A stretch of DNA of 64,000 nt, from assembly GCA_964035545.1 (NCBI GenBank), contig OZ037768.1:7555241-7619240 (forward strand), read 5' to 3'. The translations under genes and the position numbers were made by a program. The notes beneath the pieces are model-generated. The model was not told the DNA's origin. It saw only the letters and a program-made list of their open reading frames with translations, and did no database searches. This document shows positions 1-12,730 of this stretch, piece after piece; position 1 is the stretch's first letter; each line of letters starts with the position of its first letter. Source of the stretch: Bugula neritina. Taxonomy: Eukaryota; Bryozoa; Gymnolaemata; Cheilostomatida; Bugulidae.

Positions 1-3000
1 GTCGTGTAACTCGTAAAGCTTATCGCCAGGAATTTCATAGTAAGATTATGATGAAAGCATATCCAATGTGGGAAACTTTAGAGAAGGAGGCCGGAGTTGA
101 ATTATTCAAGTATGCACAGTGTATATTACTGTTTTTAGCTATTGTCTGTCTGTTGGATCTTCAGTAGTGTTTTTTGGTGAGTGAGGTGGCTTGTTTTGAA
201 ATTTATGAAATAATATTTATTGTTCATTTTTGAGTACTTATTCAAATTGTCCAACTTCTCACCTTCCTGAAAATATTGGATGTCTGCTCCTGCAAGAAAA
301 TTATTTTTTGACATTTTTTGTTTATCTGTTTATATAAAGAAGCAATACATTTTTATTACAGACAGGTGGGTATGCTGTCTACAACCCACTCCTACTATGA
401 GGACCTCATCAAATATTTCATGACCGTCCAGAAATACTCCACCAAACAACCTAAACTGCTCAGTTCAAAAGATGTCTCCCAAATGTATCCCCTGATGACA
501 TTTCTTGAAAATGAAGTGGCTCATATAGATGCAGATGCTGGCATTTTATATGCAAGCAAATGTGTGATGGCATTTCAGGTTTGTCACTTCATTGTATTTG
601 TCCTAAACGTTGCATTGTTTGTACTATAGCCATATTAATCTCCAACTACACAATTTTTTTTAATATTTACCAAATGTTGTTTGATGTAACCAATATTTGT
701 AATGATTGTATTAATTAGTGCTTACCTAATACTCTACTCCCTCCTTTTTATTATTCCTTCAAAACAATCACTATTAGTCTAGGCTAGTCAATCATTAGGC
801 TGGGTTTGTAAGGATCTTATCCATCATAGTCCTGAGTACGCCTCGCATGCTACAAATCTGTATTTAGCCCCCAAGAGCTCCAATTGCTATGAATATTTTT
901 GCTGAAGTGTTTCACATCTTAGTCAACTCTTTATTTTATTTGCCTTTTTTTATATTCTCCCGGTAATTATTAGAGAAGCTTTGTTAGGGAGTTAAGCTCA
1001 TCAACTATCTTAACATCGTCTCCTTATTTATTGCAGTCACCATGACAAATGGTGATCCAGTGATTTTCCTAGAAAAATTCCCCCTCATTCTCTATCTTAC
1101 AATCTTTTTTATGATTACTTAATATTTTATTATTGACAATAATTATTCTTATAGTGATTAATACTAATAATTGACAAAGGCCACAAGTCAGAATAAACAG
1201 AGCTGAGTTCAAGTCATGTTGATTCAAGTATTGGTGAAGTGCTGGCTTGAGTTTTTAAATTTTGTAGATTTCAATCAGTTTGCTATAAACATAACAAGTT
1301 GACTTGTTTACTTGATTGACTTGATTCAAATTGTTTTTAAGCTATTGAAATTGGAGATGTTGAAATAAAATTATTTAATATGGCTCATTCAGCAATATTT
1401 CACTAGGGTTCTTCTTGCACCTACTTAGAGAAGATAACTTCAACATATAAATGTTCCATAAGAGACTTCGAAAAAAAGTTTATTTAGGCTACTTTCCTAC
1501 TCTTACTAAATCCTTCAATACTTTATATAACTGCCTATTAGACCCAGGAAACTAAAGACTGAAATATTGTTGTAGTTTTGTGCACTGCTAAGTGAGGTGT
1601 TATTGTATACACCAGCATATCTAACTATGAGGTTATGCGAAGAACGGAAATAGTTCACGTTTGTAAAGAATTGTATTGGAAGTCTAATTAGATACAATCA
1701 AAATTATCAATAGTAGCAAAATAATACAATATAAAAAATGGTTACACAAGGTTGGCTTAATCTATCTGGCAGTTATCCTCCAACTAAGGCTTGGCGCCAA
1801 AAGGCGCTGTTTATATCCAAGGGTTGGTCCTGATTGGCCAGTGTAGGGCTCCCCCAGTATCGCTAGTGCCGCATGGGATCGCGGCATTGCTAAGGAAGTT
1901 GTAGAAACTTTTATGCTTCATAATACAATACAAGTACTTAGGTAGGGGGTACTGGGGGGTATACTTCCCACAGCCACTACAAGGCAGTCAATCAGCTCGC
2001 TTCGTTTACTTGTTGCTATTTTCTTGCTGACTTAGCATTGAACTTTGTGTTTTAGAAAGTATTCCTCAGCAATGGAGGTGTGATTAAAGATAACTGCAAA
2101 GTGCGAAGCATTACACCAGGTATTCAGTATTAATAATTTGGGTAATTGCCACTATCATATGTATTTGTGAGTCTGAGTTAGTATCTGAGGAGCAGAATTT
2201 AATATTGTCTCGGCCTTGCTATTACCTATATAATAATTACTTATAATGTGTTTTAGGAGATACGGTGACTGTACACACTGATGATGGAGACTTTAAAGCA
2301 AAAGGGCTTGTATTAGCTTGTGGTCCATGGTCTTCTGAAATACTTTCCAACATTGGAGTTTTCTTACCTTTGAAGGTGAGTAACCTGTATAGAAACATTT
2401 ACTTTGTTCTCTTCTACAAAGTTATCTTGGACTTAGTTGTCATGAATTGAAAGAAAAGTTTTGTTAACTTGAAGCTGTTTTTGGCAATATTGTCACCCTT
2501 GCATTTGTAGATACAAGTTCAGTATTCAAACAAATTTATACTCTGCTTTGTCATTGTTGCCTACTTAAAAATAACTTGTTTGAAGGGGAATAGCCATGCA
2601 ACATAGTAAAATAGCTATAAGGTTCTATTTGTTTAATTATTTTACGTAGACTGAGACTGTTGACGTGTGCTATTGGAAGGAAAAACCTGGGTATGATCAT
2701 AGCAAACTACCAACATTTGTTTCTTTGTTTGAAAATTACAATATCTATGGACTTCCACCATCTGAATATAATGGATTAATGAAGGTAAAGTATGTACAGC
2801 TCTGAATGAGATGTGATCATTATACTTACTTACTTACTTTCAGCTGATACGTACCATCATTATTATTACATCATATTTCATTGTAATTATAATACCTACA
2901 TGTACACTTTCAATAGGTATGTGTATAATTACTTACTTACAGCTTATATTACTTTACTTTAGTTTATACATTCCTAATATGTGTTGATGAACTTGCAGTG

Positions 3001-4232
3001 TATCATGTTAAAATAACAGTAAATACAGCATGTTAGCAAGTTTTAATGTCCAAGTCTTTTATAGCTTCAAGCAGCTACTGCCAAGTATCAGCCAGTTTAA
3101 ATCCATTAAATATTTTTTCAAATCAAGTTTCAAACACCGGAGTTCTATCTTTAAAAAAAGGGTTAAAAGGTGCCTGCTTAGTTGAACTCAGTTGTGTTTC
3201 CAACTTGACGGCTAAAATTTGTTAAGCTTCCATTTCAAGTAAAAACTGTTTTAAAAATTACTTTACCTAATCTAATTTAAAATTTTAAGATTTTTTTATA
3301 AAGCATAATTTCTTTGACAACTTCAATGCTGATTTTTTTATTTTGTGTTTCTGCTAAAGCTTGGATATTTTACAATATGTAGTATATACCATTCAACTTA
3401 TATTTTTGTTAAACTGAGCATTGTTACATTAGAAAAAAATATCCTTGTTGATGAATATATTCAACATATTCCATATTTGAGACTGTAATCTACAAGAGCT
3501 CAGTATGTTTCACATTTGCTTTCCCTCGTTTTCTTTTACTCACACTTGTGGTTCTGTAATAGATAACTCTGCATGATAGTGTACCGTGTGAAAGTGCTGA
3601 CACTAGAGACATCACTGATGATGAGCTGGAAGCTAGAAACCTGGATAAACTTAAGAAATATGTTGCTTCTACTTTTCCTCACTTAATTCCTGAACCAGCC
3701 ATAAGAGAGCGATGCATGTACACTGTAAGTACAAAATGAAATTTTGTAAAGTGAGAATTATAACAGCCTTTTGGTCCAAAATATGACAACTTCAAGTCCT
3801 GCTGGCTATATTCTGTATGTGGGATGTTTAAGAATTAAAATATAAGATCAATCAACTTTTCTTATTTAGTTATAAAATAGTAACATAGGTATTGTAAAAC
3901 TTTTCAATTAATGGCAGTGTGTTAGTGTTCAATTGTTTTGTAGATGACACCAGATACTGTTTCTATTATTGACAATCACCCAACATACAAGAATATAGCA
4001 TTTGGTGCCGGATTCTCTGGTATGTTCTGTTTATTGAATATAAGTTGAATGTTTTGAGTGTTCTCTCTATTTTGAGCCATCCAGCCATGTGTTGGTTTCT
4101 GTTTCAGGTCAAGGGTTCAAATTGGCACCAGTTGCGGGCAGCATGTTAGCTGATTTGGTGCAGAATAAAACACCAGATCTACTTGTTGATGAGATGAGAG
4201 CAAGTAGGTTTGTCACTAAATCTAAACTTTAA
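1..4232 (+). CDS. PIPOX: Peroxisomal sarcosine oxidase / L-pipecolate oxidase-like (3' part)
   Basis: FAD-dependent amine oxidase of the monomeric sarcosine oxidase family, which oxidises N-methyl or cyclic imino acids in peroxisomes and releases hydrogen peroxide. Exons by splice sites and frame: <1-109, 362-578, 2056-2119, 2257-2375, 2650-2784, 3563-3724, 3944-4019, 4108-4232; 334 residues are visible. The start of the protein, including the GxGxxG dinucleotide-binding motif (roughly 55 residues), lies before the window. Family landmarks are clear: VCYWKEKPG and YGLPPSEYNGLMK in exon five, RCMYTMTPD across exons six and seven, GAGFSGQGFKLAPVAG across the last two. The Cys codon at 3713-3715 lies where the family attaches FAD covalently. 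The protein ends in SKL, a canonical PTS1 signal. Convergent with the GST gene downstream. Confidence 0.93.
1775..2010. other. GC-rich insert in PIPOX intron 2, possible mobile-element or promoter remnant
   Basis: A GC-rich block inside an otherwise AT-rich intron. Read on the minus strand it has a CCAAT-like box (ggccaatcagg) followed about 20 bases later by gatataaac and then the palindrome ttggcgccaa, an arrangement like a core promoter. No ORF follows it. It could be an LTR or transposon end. I found no second copy in the window. Confidence 0.3.
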
Positions 4233-5683
4233 TTCATTTTGTTATTCTGTTTTTTCCTAACCTAAGTTCAAGTTATTGATGTCACACTTGGTTTTGATTG
4301 CCTATAACATGTTTTATTTTGAGTTACAGTTATTTTTATACTTCCTTTGGAATTATTTTAAGGTAATTAATTTATTTAAAATTTCATTGTTTTTGATAGT
4401 TTTTATTTGTTTTGATTCAAACTATAAATGTTACCTAACTTAATTTTTAATGTTTTACCTCCTGTCCTACTTCTTTACTATTACTTGTTGTTTTCCATCA
4501 ACATTGTTGATTATTATTTTATAACTATAATAATATATAATTGCTGAAGGCTAAATTTTTTGCAACTCATGCAAAGTCACATCATTTTGAAGTAAATTAC
4601 AAAAAGTAAATTCTAAAAGATTTAAACACAAAATGTTAATTTTGTAATATGCCCATCTGGTGTTTGATTGAAGTTACTGTTACTGGCTGCTTTTTGGAAC
4701 AGACTAGCTCTGTGTGGTTCACTACTGCTCTTTGAAATGTTCAGCTTTCATTATGAATACTAAAATAAGATGAAATCTTCTTGAAGCTTATCATTAATAT
4801 CTGTTAGCCAATAAGATTATCCCAGGATTTATTATTTAGTATCCATAAATAATTTTTTTAAATAACTTAGTGTTGTGATAAGATACAGCCAGTGGGGCGG
4901 AACCATCTCTCCCATAGCTGGAAGAGATACAACTGATTATTATCATTATCAAATCAGAGCTAGTTGCATGCTTTTATCTTATTCTCTTTCATAATAGGCT
5001 GGTTGCTGCACACGTTTAATCTCGTAATTTTTTAGCTAAAATGCTGGGTTGACCATTTTGCCATATGGTTACTAATAATTTTATGTAAATGTATTATGTT
5101 ACCTTATGCATCTTGTATACTTAGAGCCTTGAAAATTCTTTTTAAAAAATCACCTTGTTTTTATCTTAAAATTGTGCAATGGCTATTTGGGTTAGATGAA
5201 ATCCTAAAATACTAATTTTTGTACAAAGTAGTGGGTTGCAAAAAATTAACATGCCATTGAATAAATTATTGTGATTACCAAATTAACTTCTTATAAATGT
5301 GAGCTGATTATCTGTAAAAAGTGCCTAGTCATCACTATGCAACAATGACTTTATCTTTTGTTTACATTATTTCAATGCAAATGCTTATTAGCTCTCAAAC
5401 AATGATTGTTTGTCTAGCATATTAGATTGGAAAAAGCAGAGTCATGATATGTTATGGATGCCATCCAATATTTTATCAACAGCTTAATATGGAATAGCTC
5501 AATAGCTGACCTATTTACTAAACTAAACATTCTCAATATAACACTTTCATTAAAAGAGTGTGTAGTACAGCCATTGTAGAATTTATATTCAACTAAAACT
5601 ACAGGTCATAAAAGCAAGTTGTTGCATATTTTGTCTAAATTCATATGAATGTTTAACTATTTGCATTGATGTCAAGATGAGTT

Positions 5684-7330
5684 TTAGAACTGAGTTTCTG
5701 GACGAGATTTTAAGTAGTTGGCAATGCATTCTTGTTCAGCAAAGTTCTTCTCTACTTCTCGGACAGCTGTACATTCTGCATTGGGCTCAATTTGGGCTAC
5801 CTTGCAGTACTCAAGGATGCTGAACACTGCTGCATCACCAATAGATGCCTGCAAAAAAGTTAAATTACCGTATTCTCAATTTATATGCAGTTACTGAATG
5901 TATGAATTGTATTAAGCTAGCAGCTACTAAAACTTCACAAAGTGTTTTTAAAACGAGAATCTGGAAAAATTGGATAAACTTTTTAGGAGTACTGCCACAT
6001 TTGGTCTTGAATAAACAGCAGAAAATGGGGAAAATAGTTTTGATGTTTGTATATCAGCACATGAAACATGTATAATAGCTTATAAAACAGTATCTTACTT
6101 TTTCACCAAGCAAAAACTTTCCTCCTTTCACTTTAACAAGCACTTTGTTAAGACCTCCTACAGCAGAATGTATTTTCTCATCAGCAGCAGCCTGCAAAAT
6201 GCAACTTTGGATGTAGGTGAGCAGTGTGCAGCCTTGTAAAAGTTTTAGTTTTGATCTAAATAATTGTCTATGCATCAAATATTGCTTGTTACATAATGGA
6301 TCCATCTCCTAGCAGGAAATATCTGTTGATGCTAAACAGTGTATTTGTTGATTTTTAGTTTCGAAACTAAATTTACTGTAACAGGTTTTTATTAGTTAAA
6401 TAATACTAGTCTATAATAATGTAATTATAGCTGTCTCAAGTACAAGTTTTGTTCTTATGTCTCAAAAACTGTACCTTTTCTTCTTCAGTCTTGGCTCTGA
6501 ACATTTTCCCAATGATTGCATTAATAACTTCATTGCAGGATTCAATTACCATGTCACATGCAGTAGCCTCACAGTTGCTGCTTCCATACAAACCTAAATC
6601 AATGGAAACTTGTTTGTAAGATGGTGTCTGTGTATTACTACTTTATAGGCCAATGCTAATATAGTTAATAAAAGGTGCCTTATTATAAAACTGGAGTTAT
6701 CAAACATTTCATGTTTCCAGTAAAATTTAAAGCTCCAAGCAATGTACTCATGTTTATGATAGTATCTCACCTGTTTCTCTTGCTACATGTCTAGCAATAG
6801 CCATGCTTTCACAGATCTGTTGTCCATCAACCTCTAAGATTGGCAGTTGGCCTTTAAGGGTTGCTGTGCAACAAAAAAAAGTAAACCAACATAGTTTGGG
6901 CTCTGGAAATAGTCTCTAATGACAAGGTCATAATTGCTTATCACTTTTATGCTGATGTTACCTAATTGCTAATGATTGTCAACCAACATGGCATCTCTTC
7001 AAATTTTGCTCATAATATGCTCAATAATTTCTAGTATATAAAATTAAATTATTAATTAATAAAATTTTAAAACTCTTTTCTAGTTATAATACTTTTAATA
7101 TTTTGCTTGATGCTTGGAACTGTTTTTTTGTGTAGATTTACTGTATAGGCAGAAAAAGCAAAAACTGACATATCTAAATAGGAATGATGAAACTTACAAT
7201 CCTTCATGGCTTTGAACTCATCTCCAGTAAGCCGGCAGTCAACATACTTCTTGCCAGCTTGAGCAAAGAGCAACCTAGTCAGTTCAGCTCTTCCTCGAGC
7301 ATTGAAGTAGGTCAGTTTCATTTCACTCAT
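5684..7330 (-). CDS. Sigma-class glutathione S-transferase (prostaglandin D synthase-like)
   Basis: Cytosolic glutathione S-transferase of 200 residues, the usual length for the sigma class, which conjugates glutathione to electrophiles and in some animals isomerises prostaglandin H2. Coding exons in transcript order: 7330-7198, 6863-6771, 6593-6475, 6191-6099, 5848-5684. The N-terminus MSEMKLTYFNARGRAE carries the class Tyr at residue 8, which activates the glutathione thiol. Exon two encodes GQLPILEVDG and ICESMAIARH, the glutathione-binding part of the thioredoxin fold with the cis-Pro. Exons three to five form the all-helical C-terminal domain. An acceptor 11 bases before the ATG joins an upstream 5' UTR exon (low edge 7545, donor gtaagg). 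The protein ends ETQF. Whether it is a detoxifying enzyme or a prostaglandin synthase cannot be told. Confidence 0.95.
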
Positions 7331-7544
7331 TTTTGCTTTCCCTAAAAGAAGTTTATTAAATTTTATTTTTAAATAAAAGTAATTCAAGTAGAGATTTTAG
7401 GTATAAAAGACTTACATTGTGAATAAAAATTAAGCGAGTCTAAGTTTTTTTTATGAAGCTAAATGACTGTAAAAACTACTAAAACTTACATAAACAAACT
7501 TCGTAGAAAACAAATGCTATACTTGCAGTATCAAAGTTCCTTAC

Positions 7545-7636
7545 CTGGTATTACTATTCTGCCTTGTATTACTATTCTGTCTTAAAGTTTCGCTTAGAAT
7601 GCCGGTTTACTATAGTTTATCAGCTTATATATAAAT
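7545..7636 (-). promoter_or_regulatory. GST promoter: TATA box and non-coding first exon
   Basis: On the minus strand a TATA-like stretch (7625-7636) lies some 30 bases before a probable start site near 7600. The short exon that follows ends at a good donor (ccag then gtaagg, boundary at 7545) and would splice to the acceptor at 7341, just before the GST ATG. The position fits a TATA promoter; the start site itself is inferred. Confidence 0.5.
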
Positions 7637-7639
7637 GCA

Positions 7640-10600
7640 GATATTTGCACAAAGTCTGTTTACATAGAACCTGGGGGGCGTATTCACCCAAGGAGCCTAT
7701 GATATGATATCTAAGGAGCATATATGATAGTCAATAATTTGCTATCAACGGGGTTGTACATAGAAAATCTGAATGCTCATAAGATGAGAAGGCATAATTG
7801 TATTCATAACCTCATTCATGACAAAGCTACTCCTAAAGAGTAAAGTTATCACTATAAATGACTAGCAACTAGCTTTATCTATTGAAAATTGGCCTCACAT
7901 TGCTAAAGAAAAGCTTATCAAGTGCATCGTGAACACATATTTTGGTTTATTAGGCTATTATATCTTAGGTGTTGAACTAATATCTGGGTCATCTATGAAT
8001 TATTTGTGTCTAATATCATTGCCCTATCTTACTGCATAAAATAGTTTTATCAGAAGTGAACATATTTTAAAAAAGAGAGGAATAAAAGTTTTGTATTATA
8101 TGCATATATAATATTGTCTAAAAAAACTGCTCAAATTTTTATAAGATGTAACATTGTAACATCTAGACTTGGCCATATTTTACTTTTATATCTATGATGT
8201 TATATTCTTGTCGAAGCTATCCTAGACAGTAGTAGATGTAAACACACCTTAAAACTCTGTGCTGTTAAAAAGTTATAGTTGAAAATTACCAGTTTTATGC
8301 ATAAATTTTTCCTCTTTTATTCTCATGATTTTAAGAGCTTAACTTTCAAATACATAGGTGATCATCAGCCATGTACTAATATTTCGAAAGAACAAGTAAC
8401 ATTGATTTTATTTCAAAGTGTGCTCATGCGATCAAAGTTGACTTATGCAAAAGTTTAGATAGTAATTTTATTATCATAGCTTATGCAAACAATATTTGGT
8501 TTGGTTTAAAATAGATAAATTTTAATGGAGATAGAATCACAAATATAAGATATGATAAAACTACTCGGCCAAATTCACCCTTAAGTAAACAGTGTATGCT
8601 TGAGATCTGAGTATAAAGTAACAGATATACACAATAAAATAGTCTGAAAATCTGTAACGATTTCATTTATAATATATTTAATAAGTTAACTTCTAGGGAC
8701 ATTAGCTTTTCTTATATTCAGTGTTGAAAAGTTAAGGTGGCCCTTTAAAGTATTTTAAATAAACAGGGTTAGTAGAAAGTGAAGAGCAGCTGTTTTCCTA
8801 GTTGGTGTAAAATTAATGGGCAAAACTATTATAGAAATTGTTTCTTACACCACTAACCATTTAGTTGCATATTTCTAATTGTAACTCTGAGCTGTTATGG
8901 TATAACATTCGTATCTAATACATACTTTACCTTCTGGTAACACACTTCAATTTACAACATTTCTAAAATAAGCTATTAATTGTTTCTCATGTTTATTGTA
9001 TTAGACTTTTGAAATTTTCTTTTTAGACTTCCAGTTACACCAATAAATACTGTGCTGAAGTTCCACAAAGCTTTCTATTCTTCATCTACTTCCTGCATTG
9101 TTGAATTAAGCAAAGAATATCTAGATTTGATAAATATTGGACAATAGTTAGTTAGATTTTAGGTGCACTATAAACTATTTGTAGCCGGTTATGAGGCACT
9201 AATTAGCAGAATATCATTCAAAGTAAGTATGCCATACCTAAGTTTTTTTTCAGCAGGAAATGTTCACATACACATACAATATAGCAGACTGGTTATAGGT
9301 ATTTCAAGGTAACCTGGTGAAACCTGTAATATATTTAAACAGGCCCAATTCAGCCTTATAGGTGACCTGTATAGGCGAATTAAAGGCATAATATTTCAGT
9401 AAATTCATTGAAAATTTGTGGGGAAACAGAAGAGTTATGTAGCATAGCTGTTTAAGTTTATATTGTGTTCATAAAGTGTGCAAAAACTATATGCATGTTG
9501 ATCATTTGTGATGACTGTTCTTTTTAGTGCAACAAATCTTACGAGTCTGTATATATTGAAATTCTTTACTAATGCCAAATTAAGACCTAGCTATCATTCC
9601 TGGCTACAGTTTGGTATCAGTTGGCAGAGGTTATAAATCACAGTAGTCAGGTCTTTGTGATCAATTAATCGTGTTTAAATCTTATTAGTTATTATATACG
9701 TATGCAAGTAAAAATTAATACACAGTTGACCATGTTTAAATATGCAAGTAAAAATTTGTGTTTACATAGGCTTGAAAACTTCTTACGTTTATTAAAAGAT
9801 GACAACTCCGGCTGTTTTAGAGTAATATTCTTTTTGTAGCTGTGTAAATTACATTGGTTTTCACATTTAAGTGAAATTCACGTATTTTAACTATATTCCA
9901 TTTAATGTTTAAGTGTATACGTTCTTCCCTTTTAGTTTCCAGACATGTTTACTGAGTAAGGTATTATTTCTTTTATTTATATGTTTGAAGGAGGCTTCAT
10001 GATTATTATATCTAGTTTTGAAAGTTGTTGAACAAGGTCTGATGTAGGATTGGCAGAGTCGCTTATATATTTCTAGATGGTACTTAGATATTTATTGTGC
10101 GACTTGTAGTTTCGTGCTTTTAGCTCTTCTAGCACTCATCGGGCACATTGGAAATTTAAATTATTACATTAAGTAATTCAACAAGTGAAACACAATATGC
10201 AAATCAGGGAATGGTTGTTAGGTTATTAGGCTATTAAATATCATGTAGTATATATAATTGTTGAGTTTTCTGGTTACATAGTAGGAGTTTGTTTGAATGT
10301 TGACAGGTTGATAGTAGTTCATTCCTTTTGCTTAATGTGCACATGTTGGACTTGTATAAAATAAAAATGACATTCCCATAGGCACAGATTCCATTGTTTG
10401 GTAATGCTATTGTATGAGTTTGGTTCTTTATATTATATTTAAAGTATCTCAACTTATAACTTGAGTCGCCAAACTTCTGCTAGCCGATATTTAAATAAAA
10501 GAACTTTTTCCATATCTGCATCAACCTTTGCACAGTAGATAAAATTATGGCTAAAAACATATATATGCATGTGTTCAGATTAAACGGTTATTGAAACCAT

Positions 10601-11730
10601 TACATGCTATTACTTACTTTTCCAGATTGGTGTTGCTTTTTATTTGGACTTGCTGTTTAGTAACTGCTTAGTACAGAATTATGCAGGTTATGTTGTGCTA
10701 TGGAGTTTCAGTTCCATTAGATATTTGGTGCATGCTTTAATGAGAGAAGTTGCATTGGAAGAAGGCGTGAATTTGTTATACTTTGCTATAAATAATTTAT
10801 ATTACATATAAATTAAATTAAAATCTGCAACAAATTGAGAAATTATTGAATTGGTGGTGGAAAGACATTAGGTCTGCAAAGGGAAATAATGTTGAAATTA
10901 CTTAGTACTTCGTAGTACCTCTTTGAGGTAGACTAATACGCATGATCTCACTTGGTACATGAGAATATGTAAGGTGTAGGCCTACTAGACATGTTGTTAG
11001 TTAAAGACTAAAGGATTTTAGTATTAATAGAATACTTAAATTTACAGTTTTAAATCCTTACTTCAGAAAGTTTTAAACAAATTATAACTTCAGACAGCAT
11101 ACAAACACCAGCCATGCATAGGATTTTGTGTGCAACAATAACTGAATCAGTCTTAGATTCTGTTTTAATATAAGCAGGCAAACCATAAAGTAAGAGTATT
11201 GAAATATGTGTTTAGCCTATTTAATAAAAAAAATAATATGTAGCTTTTTACAAACAAAAAAAACCATAGCACCTATAATAACAGTCAAAGAATATGTGGA
11301 AATAACACATTCAATTTCTAATATACAACAATTTAGACATTTTATTTTATGTATGCAAGGTAAAAACAATAAATGTCGAGTGTTCCATGAAAAGACATTA
11401 TGACATTAGTGCGATCAAAGTTTTTATATAGACTTGATGCTTTAAAAATACTGAGCATTAGATAGTTACAACACAATAAAGGATAAAAGAACCACAGGTA
11501 AGTTTACAGAATAAACAAATTATTTTCAACAGAATAATATATCCTTAAAAACTTAACTATAGAGTAACAAAGTAACATTTGGCTCTATCATGTCTAGTTC
11601 ACTCTCTTACAGTTCTACATTATGCTACAAATTATTAAATATAGTTGTAGTAAATAAAAAATGAATTTTGAAAATATTGACATGTTGAAGAAAATAAATT
11701 AAGATATTGAAACAAAATAAACTAAAAAAT
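7640..11730. other. Gene-poor AT-rich stretch
   Basis: No ORF here shows family motifs or splice continuity. A 39-codon open stretch after an acceptor at 9026 (LPVTPINTVLKF...) could be a terminal exon but has no partner exon. I see nothing else I can support. Confidence 0.6.
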
Positions 11731-11734
11731 ACAT

Positions 11735-11905
11735 AGGCTTTGCGCCCATGCTTGAGTTACCAAAGAGAGGATTGAGCTGCAATAAGAGAATGTCTTTCTA
11801 TCTGTGCAGTAATGTATTGTATATTTATTTACATGAGGTGAACTCAATGGAAGAAGGAATATTAAAATAAAAAGAGCTTGCACCCATGTTTAAGTAAATA
11901 AAAAC
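11735..11905 (+). repeat. Dispersed repeat, copy A
   Basis: A segment that includes attgagctgcaataa, tgtgcagtaatgtattgtat and ttacatgaggtgaactcaatg recurs in reverse orientation at about 23185-23385, with mismatches and small indels across some 150 bases. A cccatg(c/t)ttgag/aag motif occurs at both edges of this copy. Neither copy has an ORF, so this is a non-autonomous interspersed element or the tail of a larger one. Confidence 0.7.
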
Positions 11906-11914
11906 ATACAATTT

Positions 11915-12400
11915 CGCCTAATTCAGATTATACATACTTTGATTGAGTGTTAACATTCAGCTCTGTGGGAGGGAGTTTGATTGCGGTGGACCAGTAACAT
12001 AAGACTTCACAAGATTAAGAATATATATACTTTGACTAAGTGTTAACACATTGCACATTTAGCTCTATCAGAAGTAGTCTGATGACTGTGGTGGACCTGT
12101 AATTTATATTATACAAGGAGTGAAAAAAAGTCTTAAAAATAATGCATGAAGAATTTGGTGAACACACCGGTGTTCAGGTTATATAAATGCATGAAAATAT
12201 AAATAACCTGTGTTAATAACATACAATTTCACCAAATCCAAATTATACATACTTTCATTGAGTGTTGACAGAGGGCACATTTAGTTCAATCAGAGGGATT
12301 CTGATGGTTGCGGTGGACCTGTAAATATTATATAAGGACTGAAAAATAATCTTATAACTAATGCATGAATAAATTTGGTAAGCGCGTCAGTTTAGGTGTA
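11915..12400 (+). repeat. Three decayed tandem units
   Basis: Three successive units share acatacaatttc(g/a)cc, tatacatacttt.attgagtgtt, a ttagctc(t)atcagag-like stretch, and g(c/t)ggtggacc(t/a)gtaa. They lie at about 11915-12020, 12021-12220 and 12221-12400. The last two also share an atgcatgaa..aatttggt segment. Units are well diverged and non-coding. Further weak similarity (ggtaaatacttaa.....agcaaaaa) at 12430 and 12690 suggests the array once extended to about 12.73 kb. Confidence 0.65.
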
Positions 12401-12730
12401 ATAATAGCATATATATAGCCTATATGCAGTCTGGTAGGCAAATACTTAAGTAGCAGCAACAAAAAGTGAAATTAAGTAAAACAAATAATGAAAGTAAATT
12501 TTATTAGCGTAGTGCAAAACTGTGTGAGAATGCAGGAGACATGACTAAGCTATAAACTAATTAATGGTTAAAAAATAATTTTTTTTTTACTTTTTTGAAC
12601 CTGCATAATTGCTTTTAATATTTATAAAATTGTAGGTGGCTTAAATATGCATGATTTATATTCACTCATAACATCTACTTGCATTTTGATAGGTAAATAC
12701 TTAATAACAGTAGCAAAAAATCAACAAAAT

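Noticed and set aside
8966-9147. Possible terminal exon (39 codons after an acceptor at 9026)
   Set aside because: Acceptor and stop are present, but no upstream exon could be linked and no family similarity was seen.
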